64,000 bases of DNA. Source: Oikopleura dioica (Eukaryota; Chordata; Appendicularia; Copelata; Oikopleuridae). Under the pieces are notes generated by a model that worked only from the letters and a program-made list of their open reading frames with translations, was not told where the DNA came from and ran no database searches. This document shows positions 10,883 to 21,869 of the stretch, one piece after another. The DNA is taken from positions 744,001-808,000 of the forward strand of contig OU015570.1 in NCBI GenBank assembly GCA_907165135.1, in the 5' to 3' direction. A program made the translations under genes and the position numbers. How positions within the stretch are numbered: position 1 is the stretch's first letter; every line of letters begins with the position of its first letter.

Positions 10883-12439
10883 TTAATTCCAAAATACCTT
10901 GAGCGACCTCCGGGGCCGATTTTTTCTGAGGGGCTTGCAGACCACGAATCGAGTCATCTGGTCGACTCCAGCCAGAAGGTACCGAAAACCATCCTGGTCT
11001 ACGCTTCCGAAATCACAGAGGTCTAGATAGACCCGTTCCCAAGGTTGGGACGCGATTTCAGGCTTTGGAACGTCGATGTTCCGGAGTGCTGGGCGTGGTT
11101 TTATCTGTAGACATTTGAGGCATGAATTGCAGATTTCTCGCGCGACCGCCTGCGGATTTCGCATAATGAATTTCCGGCGTAGAATCTCCGAGAGACAGCC
11201 TGTACCCGGGTGGGCTTTGCAGACGTGGAGGAAACTGGCGACTTGGAGTGCGAGCTCGTAGGGGAGGAATATCTTGTCTCTGTTTTCCTTTTCGACATAG
11301 ATTTCCCGCTCGTCAAGTGTCACTAGGTCCTTCTCAAGGATTTTCTGCAGAAAAGCGTCGCTTTTCTGAATCCGATTGAGCTGGGCTGCAGTGAAACCGG
11401 TATCTCCGATGGTAAGAATCGGCGCGTCACTGTTGTTTTTCCGGATTCTGCGAGCCCGGCGCGTTTCAATCTGAAGACATGAGTAGACGGAATCAAAGCC
11501 CGGTTCAAGCCTGATGACATTTGAGACTCCTCTGTCTAGATCGTCGGGTTCCGCGTAGTCATCGAACTCGCTGATGGGGACGGCTCTGCTGAGAGCATCG
11601 ATTCCGACCATCATTGGGTCCGTTCCCTTCACATGCTCTATCGACGAGACATTAAAACGCGTTAATCGTTGTATTAAATTAACGACGCGTACGGGAAGTG
11701 ATTTCCGCATTCGTTTCTCCTCAAGGACTTTCTGCAACGAGAAATGGTCGCTGACCACTGTGACTGGTTGAAGATAAACCTGATCTTCGAAGTACTCGAG
11801 AGCACAAACAACCGCTGCCAGCTCGATATATCTGGAAGCTAGCTTCGCTTCTGCGCTAACGAGTGCCCGTGAGAAGTATCCGAGCGGTTGTAAGTGGCCA
11901 GATGGTAACTTTTGATGCAGGGCCCCGGCAATGGCTTTTGTGGATCCATCGGTCACAAGAACCAAAGGAAGTTCCGGGTCTCGATGTGCGAGCTCTGTTG
12001 CCGCCGCCAAATTGAGCTTGAATTTCTCAAAGCTCTCTTGATGCGCTGAAGTCCATGTGAAAGCCTCTTTCGAAGGAGCGCACAGCTTGTGTAGGGGCTC
12101 TAGAATCGCGGATGCGTCCTTTATGAAGTGGCGGTAGAAAACTCCTAGACCGATAAAGGAACGCGTTTGTTTTCTCGATTTCGGCCGCGGAAAGTCAAGT
12201 ATTGCTTGCACTTTCGACCGAATAGGCGCGACACCCTTTGATGTAACCGTAAAGCCGAGGTAATCAAAGGAACTAGAGCAAATGAAGGTCTTTTCAACCT
12301 TCAAAGTTACACCGCACTCCTTGAGCTTTTTCAGAACCCGCTCAAGTGCTTTCAAATGATCTTCGAACGATTGCGAGAGAATAAGCAAATCGTCCATTAA
12401 GATCATGACTTCAGGGTCGTCTTGGAAAATGCGGGACAC
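10883..12439 (-). pseudogene. RT (partial), RNase H and integrase N-terminus
   Basis: The 518-residue frame opens inside the RT palm at the catalytic block ILMDDLLILS. The connection domain follows, then RNase H with TDGS, YIELAAV and VSDHFSL carrying the acidic residues and an IDALSR end signature. The integrase part has an HHCC zinc-binding domain (HVCKAH ... CNSCLKC) and the first core aspartate (YLDLCDFG). The frame opens with GTG, not ATG. The fingers and first palm motifs of RT are not visible in any frame upstream, so an internal deletion near 12450 is likely. Confidence 0.85.
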
Positions 12440-13755
12440 AGCCCTGGCAAAGCATGAGGCAATGTGAAGAAAAGCACCACTTCGACAATCGTGCGAGCAG
12501 CAACATTTGCTCGCTCCCCAGTGGTAACTCGAACAACGGAAAATCGCGTGGATGTGTCGAGTTTAGTGCAGCACAAGCGCTTGCCAGCACAGTTGGGGAA
12601 TTCGCCATTTGTCGGGACTCGGACAGGTCTGTAGAACAGGCCAAGCTCGTCAGTAGAACTTCCAGAGACGTCTTCATACTGGACACAAAGAAGGGCGAGT
12701 TCATGAAGTTCGCTTCTATTGTGGTAATAAGATGGAAGAACGAGCTCTTTCTGGCTTTGCAAGTAGCTCAGAAGGTCCGTAGTAGAGGTGTTGGGGCCTG
12801 GAGCAGGAGGATTAAGCTGATTTTTGGCAGCTTGAGAGGGGTGTGATCGACGAGCGTCAGCGTAACTATGAAAATCTGCGCTACTGGGGTTGCCAGAGTC
12901 GATCAGAAGCGCATTCCAGGGATCACGAGCGTACGAGTTGATTTTGAGAGCCTGTGTGTAGATTTCTGCTCCAGGGCTATCTCGTCGTTGAAAAATGTCT
13001 TTGGTACCAGTTCCACCAAAGGAGACATTTGCGGCGTGATCGGCGACAGTACTGCTGATGAGTGGCGGCGCCTTGTGGCCACCTGTCACTAGAATGCGGA
13101 TTCCAGCGAATTCTGAACCGCTGAATTTGATGATAGTGCGGGACTCGCCTCGGGCCTCCGTCTCGGGGTTGACGCCAGTGACAGTGAACTTGAAGCTCTG
13201 CAGGTGCTTCAAAAGTTCGTCAGGGATGTGCCATTTCGGCAGCCATTTTGGCAGGATAACATCGTCGGCGCCAGTGTCGAACATGCCGTTTTTGACGTTG
13301 GAGGAATGTTCGGCGAGAGTGACTGTGAAGTCAGGTCTGGAAGGTTCCGAGAAGGTGAGTAGCGCGGAGGAAGTGGGTGGAGAGTTAGAGGTGCGTCGAT
13401 CTAACTCTCGATCCGAAAAAACCTGATCGTTGTCAACAGGAGAAGCAAAAGTTGTGCCAGTAGCGGAGTCATGGACGTCAACTGAGTCGTCAGAACTCTG
13501 GGTCTCGTTTTGATCAGTGCGAGAGGCTCCAGGTGAATGTTCGAACTCCAATAAAGCCTTACATCGAGCATTTATTAGCTTAAGGCGAGTTTTGATCGCT
13601 TCTAAGTCGGCTTTGGGTAGCGCGGGGTTGACGGCGAGAGCAATCAGGTGTTCCATGACCTCGATCCTGTACGCATTCAGCTCGTTGATGCAGCTGCATG
13701 AATCGATTCGGTCAGCGGAAATGTTGAGCGCGTAACAGGCGCTGATAGGGGACAT
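12403..13755 (-). CDS. Gag-protease region with DTGA active site
   Basis: A 450-residue frame starts at a true ATG that lies 1 bp beyond the stop of the preceding frame (TAAAATG), an arrangement suited to re-initiation. A retropepsin active site DTGAD sits at residues 160-164, followed by typical beta-strand spacing. The N-terminal 150 residues are acidic and Ser/Thr-rich with no zinc knuckle. The last 60 residues run out of frame over the RT border and are probably not native. Confidence 0.75.
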   Translation of the reverse strand: MSPISACYALNISADRIDSCSCINELNAYRIEVMEHLIALAVNPALPKADLEAIKTRLKLINARCKALLEFEHSPGASRTDQNETQSSDDSVDVHDSATGTTFASPVDNDQVFSDRELDRRTSNSPPTSSALLTFSEPSRPDFTVTLAEHSSNVKNGMFDTGADDVILPKWLPKWHIPDELLKHLQSFKFTVTGVNPETEARGESRTIIKFSGSEFAGIRILVTGGHKAPPLISSTVADHAANVSFGGTGTKDIFQRRDSPGAEIYTQALKINSYARDPWNALLIDSGNPSSADFHSYADARRSHPSQAAKNQLNPPAPGPNTSTTDLLSYLQSQKELVLPSYYHNRSELHELALLCVQYEDVSGSSTDELGLFYRPVRVPTNGEFPNCAGKRLCCTKLDTSTRFSVVRVTTGERANVAARTIVEVVLFFTLPHALPGLCPAFSKTTLKS

Positions 13756-13756
13756 T

Positions 13757-14083
13757 TTAGGCGGGCCAAATGTCGTTGAGATTGGGATCGGCGAAGTTCA
13801 CGGGGTCTCGTTGGCGGGATTGATCAAAATCGGCGGCGCGGCATAACGGAATTGGCGGTAAGAGGTTCACAACAAGATATTGTACCTTTACAAGGCGCTC
13901 AAGTAACTGGAAATTTCCTTGGGCGGCGCACGTGGCGACTTTTTCACGTGAAGTGTGTGTTCCAGAGGGCCGGCGGCGAAAATGGCAATTCAGGCGCGGT
14001 CGGAGACGAGTTCCACGTCGTTGAAGGCGATAAAATGCGGCAGTTACAGTTTTGACAACTTGACTGACCTCGTTTGTGCGCAC
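13757..14083 (-). CDS. Gag-like leader frame, unrecognised
   Basis: A 108-residue basic frame between the 5-prime LTR and the protease frame. Position suggests part of gag, but I see no capsid signature. Stop TAA at 13757-13759 abuts the ATG of the next frame. Confidence 0.4.
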   Translation of the reverse strand: MRTNEVSQVVKTVTAAFYRLQRRGTRLRPRLNCHFRRRPSGTHTSREKVATCAAQGNFQLLERLVKVQYLVVNLLPPIPLCRAADFDQSRQRDPVNFADPNLNDIWPA

Positions 14084-14299
14084 AGAAGGGTTACTGTGCG
14101 GCGCGCGGACGCGACTTGATTCACGAGCTCCAGCGGTTTATCAAACACGGGAACGGCGGAAGATCGCTCGATTGACTTGGCGAGTGGTCACACCAAGTAA
14201 ATAACACTTCTAGCTTCGCAGCAGGAAGTGCCGGTGATGAGGGCGAACGTGGGTTCGGATGAGTCCAATGAAGAAAGAAGCTTAGCGATTGTCACCAGA

Positions 14300-14532
14300 T
14301 GTAAGCGTCTAAGTACTGCGTCTGCTCTAGTACTAGGCGTTCTCTTTTCTGCTAGTCGTAGCCTCTACTATATTCTTCAATAAAAACACGGGAAAGGTAG
14401 TTTCCGATAAAACGTGTATTCTGCACTTTTACTGTGCGCGGACTGAAGCAGTGAACGTAAAAGTGGCAGAGAAGAGCGCGGCGCGAGATCCTAATCAGAT
14501 CTCTAACCGACTTTCAGCACTAAGACCTCACA
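14300..14532 (-). repeat. 5-prime LTR of the 5.7-14.5 kb retrotransposon
   Basis: This 233-bp copy of the LTR is followed on its right by CTTTC, the second half of the target duplication. For the minus-strand element this is the promoter LTR. Confidence 0.9.
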
Positions 14533-14920
14533 CTTTCTTTAGTGCTAACAGCTTTTTGTCACTTACTAAGAAGCAGACGGCGATAGTTAAAGGTTAATCT
14601 TCTAGAACCAACATTTGTGATAAATGATAGGGTCGACTGATTAAGTGAATCACAATTTATTAACAAACCATCCTGAACTCATAACATAGCATCAACGGAG
14701 GGTTTACATAATAAACAGCGGTTAAACTTAAGCAGAGACAGATGGTATAGAAAGGTCTGAAAAATGTTTGCTCATTATCACATAAGTAAGCAAAGAGTAA
14801 AATTAATTGTACTTAGCGACATCCAAGAGTGAAAGGTTGAAATTGAATCGGGGAGACCATTCTCTGGTGAAAATATTTCTCTTTTTCCCATCTTCTCTTT
14901 CATACGTCCATTATCCGATA
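14533..14920. other. No gene recognised
   Basis: AT-rich flank of the retrotransposon; no open frame of note, no repeat recognised. Confidence 0.4.
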
Positions 14921-15460
14921 TTTGGTATGGTTATTGGGTTGACGTCTTCAATAATGTAGTTTTTGTAATTTTATTTGCAAGCTTTCGGCCTACAAGGCCA
15001 TCTTCAGGCAACTGAATGGTTCGATAAATACAGAAAAAAGTACAATTAACTAACGGTGAAACGGGACAGGTCCCGAGTGAGTAGAATTTGACAGAAAGGG
15101 CACCGGTAAAAGAGTATCTAGAGAATTTTTGAAAGAAGTCTAGAGACTTTTTCATGTTCTGGAGATTATTACGGCACTGAGCGAAGAAGAGGGAAACCAG
15201 CGATGTTTTTAGAGTCTTTTTAGAGTCTAGCGAGTCTCTAGACTTCTTTCAAAAATTCTCTAGATACTCTTTTACCGGTGCCCTTTCTGTCAAATTCTAC
15301 TCACTCGGGACCTGTCCCGTTTCACCGTAAGTTAATTGTACTTTTTTCTGTATTTATCGAACCATTCAGTTGCCTGAAGATGGCCTTGTAGGCCGAAAGC
15401 TTGCAAATAAAATTTCAAAAACTACATTATTGAAGACGTCAACCCAATAACCATGCCAAA
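14921..15460. mobile_element. Large perfect-hairpin (foldback) element
   Basis: About 226 bp (14921-15146) are repeated in reverse complement at 15229-15460 around a loop of roughly 80 bp. The arms reach outward to TTTGGTATGGTTATTGGG and its complement. Each arm carries a CTGAAGA-stem-GAAA block followed by an AATAAAA tract. A third copy of most of the arm lies at 5428-5652. Near-identity of the arms points to recent inverted duplication. No coding sequence. Confidence 0.85.
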
Positions 15461-15528
15461 AATGAAATTTATTTTATTATTTTTGATTTTGTTTTTTGGT
15501 CTTTTATAAAATGAAAAATGCTTATTAA

Positions 15529-16090
15529 TAGGGTGGGGATACAGAAAATGGACTTTTTACTCGTAGCAGCAACGATAAAAACTTTTTGGGATAAGTTATT
15601 TTATTGCCAACCAAAAAAAATTCTTGAAAAAAAAAATTTGAATTTTGATTGTCACGTGATGAAAATCGCCATTAAAAGTGCCAAAAATGCCAAAATAGCC
15701 GAATGAACATGGATTTTTGTAAATTACTGTAAAATGTAGTATTATAAGTGTTGAAGGTCATAGAACGACTGTAATTGACTCCGTAGAATACATTTTGTTG
15801 GTTTTAGGCATATAAATAGTAATTATGGATCTTTAGGAGGCCGATTCCAAAAAGATTTTGTTACCACCAGATTCAGAATTGAATTCTCTATCACATATGC
15901 AGGAATAAAAAAAATCGATGTTCATTCGGCGATTTTAGCATACATTTAGTGCTTTCCCACGTGACCTGAAAAAATTTCAAAAAAATTTTTTTTGCCAAAA
16001 AATTTTCTGGGGCTGATTCCATCTTGTCACCAAAAATAAAGTCTCTACGACGTTTGCTGAGAAAGCTCATTTTTTTGTGTCCCCTCCCTA
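15529..16090. mobile_element. hAT-like MITE with TAGGGTGGGG ends (562 bp)
   Basis: Ends are TAGGGTGGGGATACA and TGTGTCCCCTCCCTA. Flanks CTTATTAA (15521-15528) and CTTATCAA (16091-16098) match at seven of eight positions, consistent with an aged 8-bp target duplication. No transposase. Confidence 0.7.
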
Positions 16091-16183
16091 CTTATCAAAC
16101 CAAAACAACCTCCTGAGAATTCTCACCCTACAAGCTTTTAAAAATGTCAAGAAATACGCCGTAGGCGAGCGAAAAGAAGGGGT

Positions 16184-16232
16184 GCAGGGCGGCCACGGTA
16201 CAAAATTTTTTATTACCGCCGGTACAAGCCAA
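16184..16232 (+). repeat. Partial end of the GGCGGCCACGGTAC family
   Basis: The block GGGTGCAGGGCGGCCACGGT with the GTACCGGCGG-type dyad matches the ends of the 58839-58933 MITE. No matching right end is nearby, so this is a truncated copy. Confidence 0.6.
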
Positions 16233-16321
16233 AAATAAAATCGGAGAAAAAGATCGCGCTTCGAATTTTGAAGTTTTGAAGTTTGGACACATAAATATTT
16301 TCGCATTGGCATGGCGGTCTA

Positions 16322-17060
16322 GTCACTCCAGTTTGTTAATGAATTCCATAATGTCTTTGGGCACTTTGTCTGAGTGGATATATTTGCAATATTTCGAAAA
16401 TCGACATCGTTTATCCTTTGAATATGCGTAACAATTGCCTTTGAGTTTTCCATAATCAATTCGGCTTCTTCTGTTACTTTTCCTATCTGAACGATTTTTC
16501 TATTCTTTTTTCTTTTCCAGAAGTTGCTTCATTGTGTTTATATACTCTTGCATCTGATCACTTTTTTCGTCAGTTTGAATACTGAAGTTCATATCGCGTT
16601 TTGGGATAGCTGCTTCTAATTCTGCTGCTCGCGTGGCCATATTCTCAATTGTAAGTGATGACTTTTCTCGCATCAGTAACTCTTTGATTTTCGAATCCTG
16701 CGATTCAGCAAATCTTTCAATGATAAGCAGTTAATCATTTTCACCAAGGTTTTTCTGCTTGTTACCTTGTTTGTATAAGCTTATCAATTTGCTCAGGCAC
16801 ATTACGAAAGTATCTGATCCACGATTGTATGTTCGAAATTGATTCTTATAAAAGTCCGATGTTTCACCAAGCATAGTTGTCAATCTAGTTTTGAATCTTT
16901 TCCAGTCATGAAAATCTTCTTGCTCTAGACTTTGAATGATATGGCTTCCTTCTGACTCATTCAGTAAGGTGGTAAGGGCCAGTGTTATTATCTCGTTGTC
17001 TTTTAATCTTGAACAATGGGAGTAAATCTCAAGATTTTCGAACCATGACGCGATTGGAAT
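16322..17060 (-). pseudogene. Retroelement Gag: capsid-like region and CCCH zinc finger
   Basis: Reading the minus strand from about 17050, a continuous frame shows the capsid-type pattern WFENLEIYS, then WKRFKTRL, then FRTYNRGSD, typical of Ty3/gypsy Gag. One in-frame stop follows at about 16730 and a change of frame before the end. The C-terminal part ends in C-X8-C-X5-C-X3-H (16374-16433), a CCCH-type zinc finger, followed by about 17 residues and a TGA at 16322. Retroelement nucleocapsids normally use CCHC knuckles, so this finger is unusual. Confidence 0.65.
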
Positions 17061-17072
17061 GGTAGCATCGTA

Positions 17073-19200
17073 TTAAGGTGGTTTCACTTTCAACGCGGAT
17101 GATCTTGCAAAAGATTTTGACGTTGGTGGATCTGATCTCGAAGTTGGTCTTGGTTTCTGCTCACGTGGCTTCTCTTGTCTCTCCGTTTTTATGTTCTCTC
17201 GTTTTCTTGATGGTCGTTTGGGTCTTTCTTTATCTGGGTAAGTGATCACTGTAGAATTAACTGAAGCTGTTTCATCAGATGAACTTTCTTCTTGGGAAAT
17301 TTCGAGTTCTGGGAGACTTTCCGGCTCGCTGTCGAATTCCATTGATGCCATAAGAGCGCTCAAGTTTTCTGCTTCTCTTGCAGCCAAAATTCTGTCAATA
17401 TCAAGTTTATGATGATTTCTGGCAAATTTTTGCTCTACTGGTCCAGTATGGTCGCTCAGATATTCCAGGAATTGACCGTCATCGCTTTTTATGAAGACAT
17501 ATTTTTAGTTAGGATCAAGAGTGAGGATATTAAAAACAATTGAATTTTTATCTGTTATTGGGATATTCGTTGGATATGTTTTCTCGTCAAAGGAATCATA
17601 AATTTGTAATAGTTCTATTCTCGATAAGTCTTCTAGGACTTTATAATATGGTTCTGACATTTTGTTTTCGGGGTTATCTCTATAAGTCTCTCGCCGTTTG
17701 GTTCAGTCACCAAATTTGTAGTGCTTGCTTAAAGCACTTTGTAGAGTCTGCTTGCACAGATGCTCAGGTTCCTTTCGTCTTGTAGAATGTCGTCGAACAG
17801 CTTTCCTGGCTGTACACCTTCTTTCCACTCTCTTTTCGGGTATTCGGGTCAAACTTTTCTTTTTGTGGCTCAATACTGTAGCCCATTAAGAGCGTGTACC
17901 ATTTGGCTCTCCATCTTTCGGAATCCATGATCAGTCTGTCTGCCAAACAGAAAACATTTTCTTCCGCCCAGGCGTCGCCTGCTTCTAGCTCGTGCTTTAG
18001 GATAGAGACCATCTTTCTTCTTCGCGACTGTCTTGCGTAACGCATCTCGTTTTTGACTTCCCTCATCAGGTTCAACATTTTCTTCTCGTCTTCTCTTTCG
18101 ATGGCCTTACCATCTCTTCTGCGAGCTCTTTCCATTCTGTCTTCGCTTTCGTGTTCCTCGCAACTCCTTTCCAGACTTTTTTTTGATTTTTGATTTTCGC
18201 AGGCGTCGCCTGAATCGTTTGAATTCCAATGATCTTGATCGGGAGGGACTCAATGATCATCCAGGTGTTCTGTCCGCTCGCAGGATATACTGATCTCGAC
18301 TGGCCAATTTCCATCGCTTGAACGTTTAAGTCAATCAGTTCCAGATCATTTTTCATGTAAATGAAGTCGATCGCGGCTGTACCCGGTTCGTTGTAGCATT
18401 CATTACTCCAAGTCTGCATCTGTTGCGTTACCTCTCTTCCTAAGTCGACTAGAAAATCTTCCCAGTTTTCTTTCGTCGTACTTTCAGACCAATCCAAAAG
18501 CCCCACGAATTCTTCTGCCATTCTCTCAACCGACATTTCCAGGACTTTTCGCCTCTTTCTACTTGTCGTTCTGACAGTCGCCTCTCGTTCTCGATCATCA
18601 ATGGTTTGGCCAGGTCTTTGTATAACTCGAACGCGACGCGTTTGATCTGATCACCTTCCGTCCTTCTTTCTTCTTCAATCTCCATGAGACGATTTCATCC
18701 ATTTTTAAGCGCCTTTTTGTAAAGATTTGCGTCACATCCACTCTTATCGAAGTTCCTGGGATTGATATCTACAATATTTTCAATTCTGGTCCTTTTCTGC
18801 CTTTAATTACCTCCTCCTTTCTCATTTGTCTCCATACTTCCGTGTAAAGATTCATCAACGGTCGCTCCTGTGCTGAGCGGAAGTCCGGCGCACCTTCCAT
18901 CAGCCTTCCGGCTTGATTCCATCCAACACGCTGACAGCGTCTTAATGTCCTTCTTGTTCTTTCTCTTCTGCCTTTCCGACTTTTCCGCTTCGCTCGCCCA
19001 ATGAATCAAAGACAGTCGTATCTTCTCCTTCCTTCTTGAATCTTTCAAATAGCGTCGCTTTCGTATATCTCCGAAGCTCCTCCGAGTTCTCGTTCAGTTC
19101 TTCCGACAATCCTTCCAGCTTAATTTTGGTTTTACTTTCCAATTTTTCTAGAAGTTTTTGTTTTCATTCTTGCTTTTCTGGCCTTTTTAGTTTTGTTAAG
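17073..19200 (-). pseudogene. Decayed upstream part of the same retroelement gene
   Basis: A chain of overlapping minus-strand frames (19142-18942, 18685-18449, 18536-18072, 18135-17764, 17387-17073) overlaps end to start. This is the picture of one long frame broken by frameshifts. The peptide is rich in Lys/Glu/Arg with coiled-coil character. The last piece is an acidic then basic linker that ends just ahead of the capsid-like region. I do not recognise a domain. A matrix or N-terminal Gag role is only inferred from position. Confidence 0.4.
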
Positions 19201-19433
19201 GTCCCGGATGATATTTGAATTGCATTTTTATCAAATTTTAACATGTTTTTGCTTTTCTAGAACATAATTTGTTTTCCTTCCAATTTCCTCCCGACTTACG
19301 TACACTTGCGGGGCATGAGGAGGGCTCGGCCCTTCAACTTGTATCATTACCTGTGAGGAACTCCAATTTTGCGCTGTATCTAGCTTCGTTAGTGTCCTTG
19401 CTACTTGGTCTGCCCTAAATCCTTTTTTGGCTG

Positions 19434-19952
19434 GGCGGGAGAATAATTCTGTGAACAGAACTATTCTGTGAAAAAACAGAACTATTCTGTTTGAAACAGA
19501 ACCATTCTGTTTGAAACAGAACTATTCTGTGTCGAGCTTAGCAAAATTCACTTTGATTATGTCCTAGATGGCTTATAATACTTTGGAACTCATGTCTAAG
19601 AGCGAAAAAGGATTGGCTTCAGTCCGTCTACGAATCTTGCAGCCAAAAACAATCTATAAACAATGATAGTTTGTTAATAAAAGCTGAGCCGAAGAGGCTA
19701 TGAAGCACGCTACGGGCCTACGGCCCTTGCGCGCATTTTCTGATAGAGAACTCATTGGGTTGGCAGGGGCAGTCTTTTTCTACCGCTGGGACTCATTTTT
19801 GGCAGAAAACAACTTCTGTATTCGCAGAATAATAGTTGTTTTCGCCAAAAAAATTTTTCTTCACAGAATTATTCTCCCGGAAAGGGGGTGTTATCGGGAG
19901 AATAATTCTGTTTTTCACAGAATAGTTCTGTCCACAGAATTATTCTCCCGGT
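19434..19952. mobile_element. Inverted-repeat element, CAGAATAGTTCTG family
   Basis: Left end CGGGAGAATAATTCTGTG and right end CACAGAATTATTCTCCCG are inverted copies. Subterminal arrays of ACAGAACTATTCTGT follow. A second right-type end lies at 19865-19882 and a mini-palindromic copy at 19893-19952, so the right side is duplicated. No clean target duplication was found. Confidence 0.6.
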
Positions 19953-20045
19953 TGCCCCTTTTTCTCTCTCTTTTGTGGACATTTTCTTCATTTTAAGGGG
20001 TTTCCGTGGGACACTATTGCAAAGATAATGTTCCAATTGTGTGGA

Positions 20046-20840
20046 CATTTTCCCGGAAGGTTGCAATTAGCCTGGCCCCAAAACCAGGATTCGACCAAAA
20101 TCCGAATCCTGGCCCCCGAGCCAGGATTCGCTCTAATTTTTGTAGCCTGGCCCCCGGGGCCAGGATTCGTCTAGAATTCCCAATCCTGGCCACGGCGTCT
20201 GGCAGAGTCAATTAACACTCGCTTCTATCGATTCTCTCGATGGTTTTGCCCAATAATTAATAAATCAAATTATTATTGGCTGTAATTTGCTTAATTTTGT
20301 GGTTAAGGTTAGGGACACCTCGCAAAATGACAGAACAGTTTCACCCGAGGGGGATAGGCTAGGGTTAGTTAGGGTTACTGAAAGTAACCCTAAGTAACCC
20401 TAGACTAGACCCCGGCATTTGAGACCTAGGGGCGGAGCCCCCAGGTAAGGGGCACTAGGATTTTCTAAATTTACAAAAGTAAATATGGCTTTTCATACCA
20501 CGTTTTTCCTTGAGTCTCGGTCAATCCTGGAGTTTGCTGAAATCCAGGCGCGAAGCGCATACCCCGGTCTCTTTTGGTCAGGAAACAGAATAGTTCTGTC
20601 CATAAAATTATATCGCAACCTCGATAAGTAAAAAGTTTGTATATTCAGTTAAATCCTGGCCGATGGGGCCAGGATTGGGAATTTTAGACGAATCCTGGCC
20701 CCGGGGGCCAGGCTAGAAAAATTAGAGCGAATCCTGGCTTGGGGGCCAGGCTAGAAAAATTAGAGCGAATCCTGGCTTGGGGGCCAGGATTCGGATTTTG
20801 GTCGAATCCTGGTTTTGGGGCCAGGCTAATTGCATACTTC
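20046..20840. mobile_element. Inverted-repeat element, CAGGATTCG/CGAATCCTGG family
   Basis: Left arm 20062-20200 and right arm 20650-20832 are inverted copies. They hold multiple CCTGGCCCC...GGGGCCAGG dyads, and both end in GCAATTAGCCTGGCCCC (left) or its complement. The interior contains the hairpin motif CAGGCGCGAAGCGCATACC near 20546 and a TTAGGG-like run near 20350. Target duplication not resolved. Confidence 0.7.
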
Positions 20841-20889
20841 CTATCAGGGAAAATTTTCCCTGATAAGAAAATTTAAGAGGCAAAAATGG

Positions 20890-21147
20890 CATATTTTTTC
20901 AAAAATATAGGGATATTTTCAAGAAATGAAGGACTAAAGCATTTAAATTTGTCGAAAAAAGATAAAAATAAGCAAAAGAAAGGCGTTTCGAGGATGAAAT
21001 TCGCCATTTTTCCATAAAAACGTATATTTGAAAAGATTTAAATATACTACGGCGGGACATTTTTTGGGAACCCTTGCCCACTTTTGTGGACATTTTTCCG
21101 AAAATTTGGGACAAATAATGTCCACAAAAGAGGAAAATAACTGTAGC
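20890..21147. mobile_element. Truncated TGTCCACAAA-family element
   Basis: The right end TGTCCACAAAAGAGGAAAATAACTGTA matches the 36874-37292 element. The left end is missing or degraded. Confidence 0.5.
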
Positions 21148-21273
21148 TTGATTTAGCATCGAGATAATTTTCTCCGACTACCTCATATTCTTCAGGATCA
21201 GCAAAAATCTCTGGAATACGTTGGAAATCTTCATACGCGCCCGGTTAAAGTTATCGACGATAAATAGCATATT

Positions 21274-21549
21274 CTAAGACTTATAAGCCCATTTTCCTGG
21301 AATTCTGATTACCTCGGGGTCATTTGATCTAGTCTTCCAACTCATGATCTGCCCCAGTCCCGTCATCGCGTCGCGATCTTCCAATGTCAGCAAAAAGACT
21401 CGGTTACATCTTTCCACATCAAAACTCATCGTCGACGACCCGTTGAGAATGTTTAACCTGTGTCTAATCCAGCTCTCGACATCTTCCAGTCTCGGCTGTC
21501 GCATTTTCCGAAATTCTCCGTCTAAACAGGGGTTTTTGAAGATTACCAA
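21274..21549 (-). CDS. Unrecognised ORF, possible exon
   Basis: A 91-residue frame of ordinary composition. A GTAATC after the codons for NDPE could be a splice donor. No family recognised; it might be a host exon or transposon remnant. Confidence 0.25.
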   Translation of the reverse strand: MVIFKNPCLDGEFRKMRQPRLEDVESWIRHRLNILNGSSTMSFDVERCNRVFLLTLEDRDAMTGLGQIMSWKTRSNDPEVIRIPGKWAYKS

Positions 21550-21869
21550 TTTTCAATCTTCGCATTTCTTTGTTCCTTTACGCTGGAACCAAGAAACGAC
21601 TTTTCGATCTGGTACAGAACATCTCTCTTCTCATTCCTTAGGCGATGCCGACCGGCCTTTTTCCGGCTACGAATAACACGCGCACTAGAAATCACGATTG
21701 ATCACCGTTATTCATCCGCTTTGTTTACATTTTCTTCACGATGAGTCAATCTCGAGAAATTTTTTCCTCTTTTTGGTTTTGCATATTTCAGCTTAACCGA
21801 GGCATTTCTCCGAGATGCTACTCCAAAAGTGGAAAATCGCAACTGAGGTGTTTTCGGGTTTCTCATCCC

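Larger units (their letters stand above)
5719..14532 (-). mobile_element. Ty3/gypsy-like LTR retrotransposon with env-like gene
   Basis: Two 233-bp direct repeats (5719-5951 and 14300-14532) begin TGTAAGCG and end CCTCACA. They are flanked by the 5-bp duplication CTTTC. I saw one mismatch between the repeats, so the insertion is young. Gene order on the minus strand is a gag-like frame, protease, RT/RNase H, integrase, env-like glycoprotein and then a long 3-prime region. On the minus strand a candidate primer-binding site starts ATCTGGTGACAATCG right after the 5-prime LTR (14300-14532). A short purine tract (GGGGAG) precedes the 3-prime LTR (5719-5951). The coding frames are damaged: a missing RT segment and frameshifts in integrase. 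This copy is therefore non-functional unless the breaks are assembly errors. Confidence 0.9.

Noticed and set aside
12454-13735. Plus-strand frames opposite the gag-protease region
   Set aside because: Antisense shadows; the minus frame carries the DTGA protease signature.
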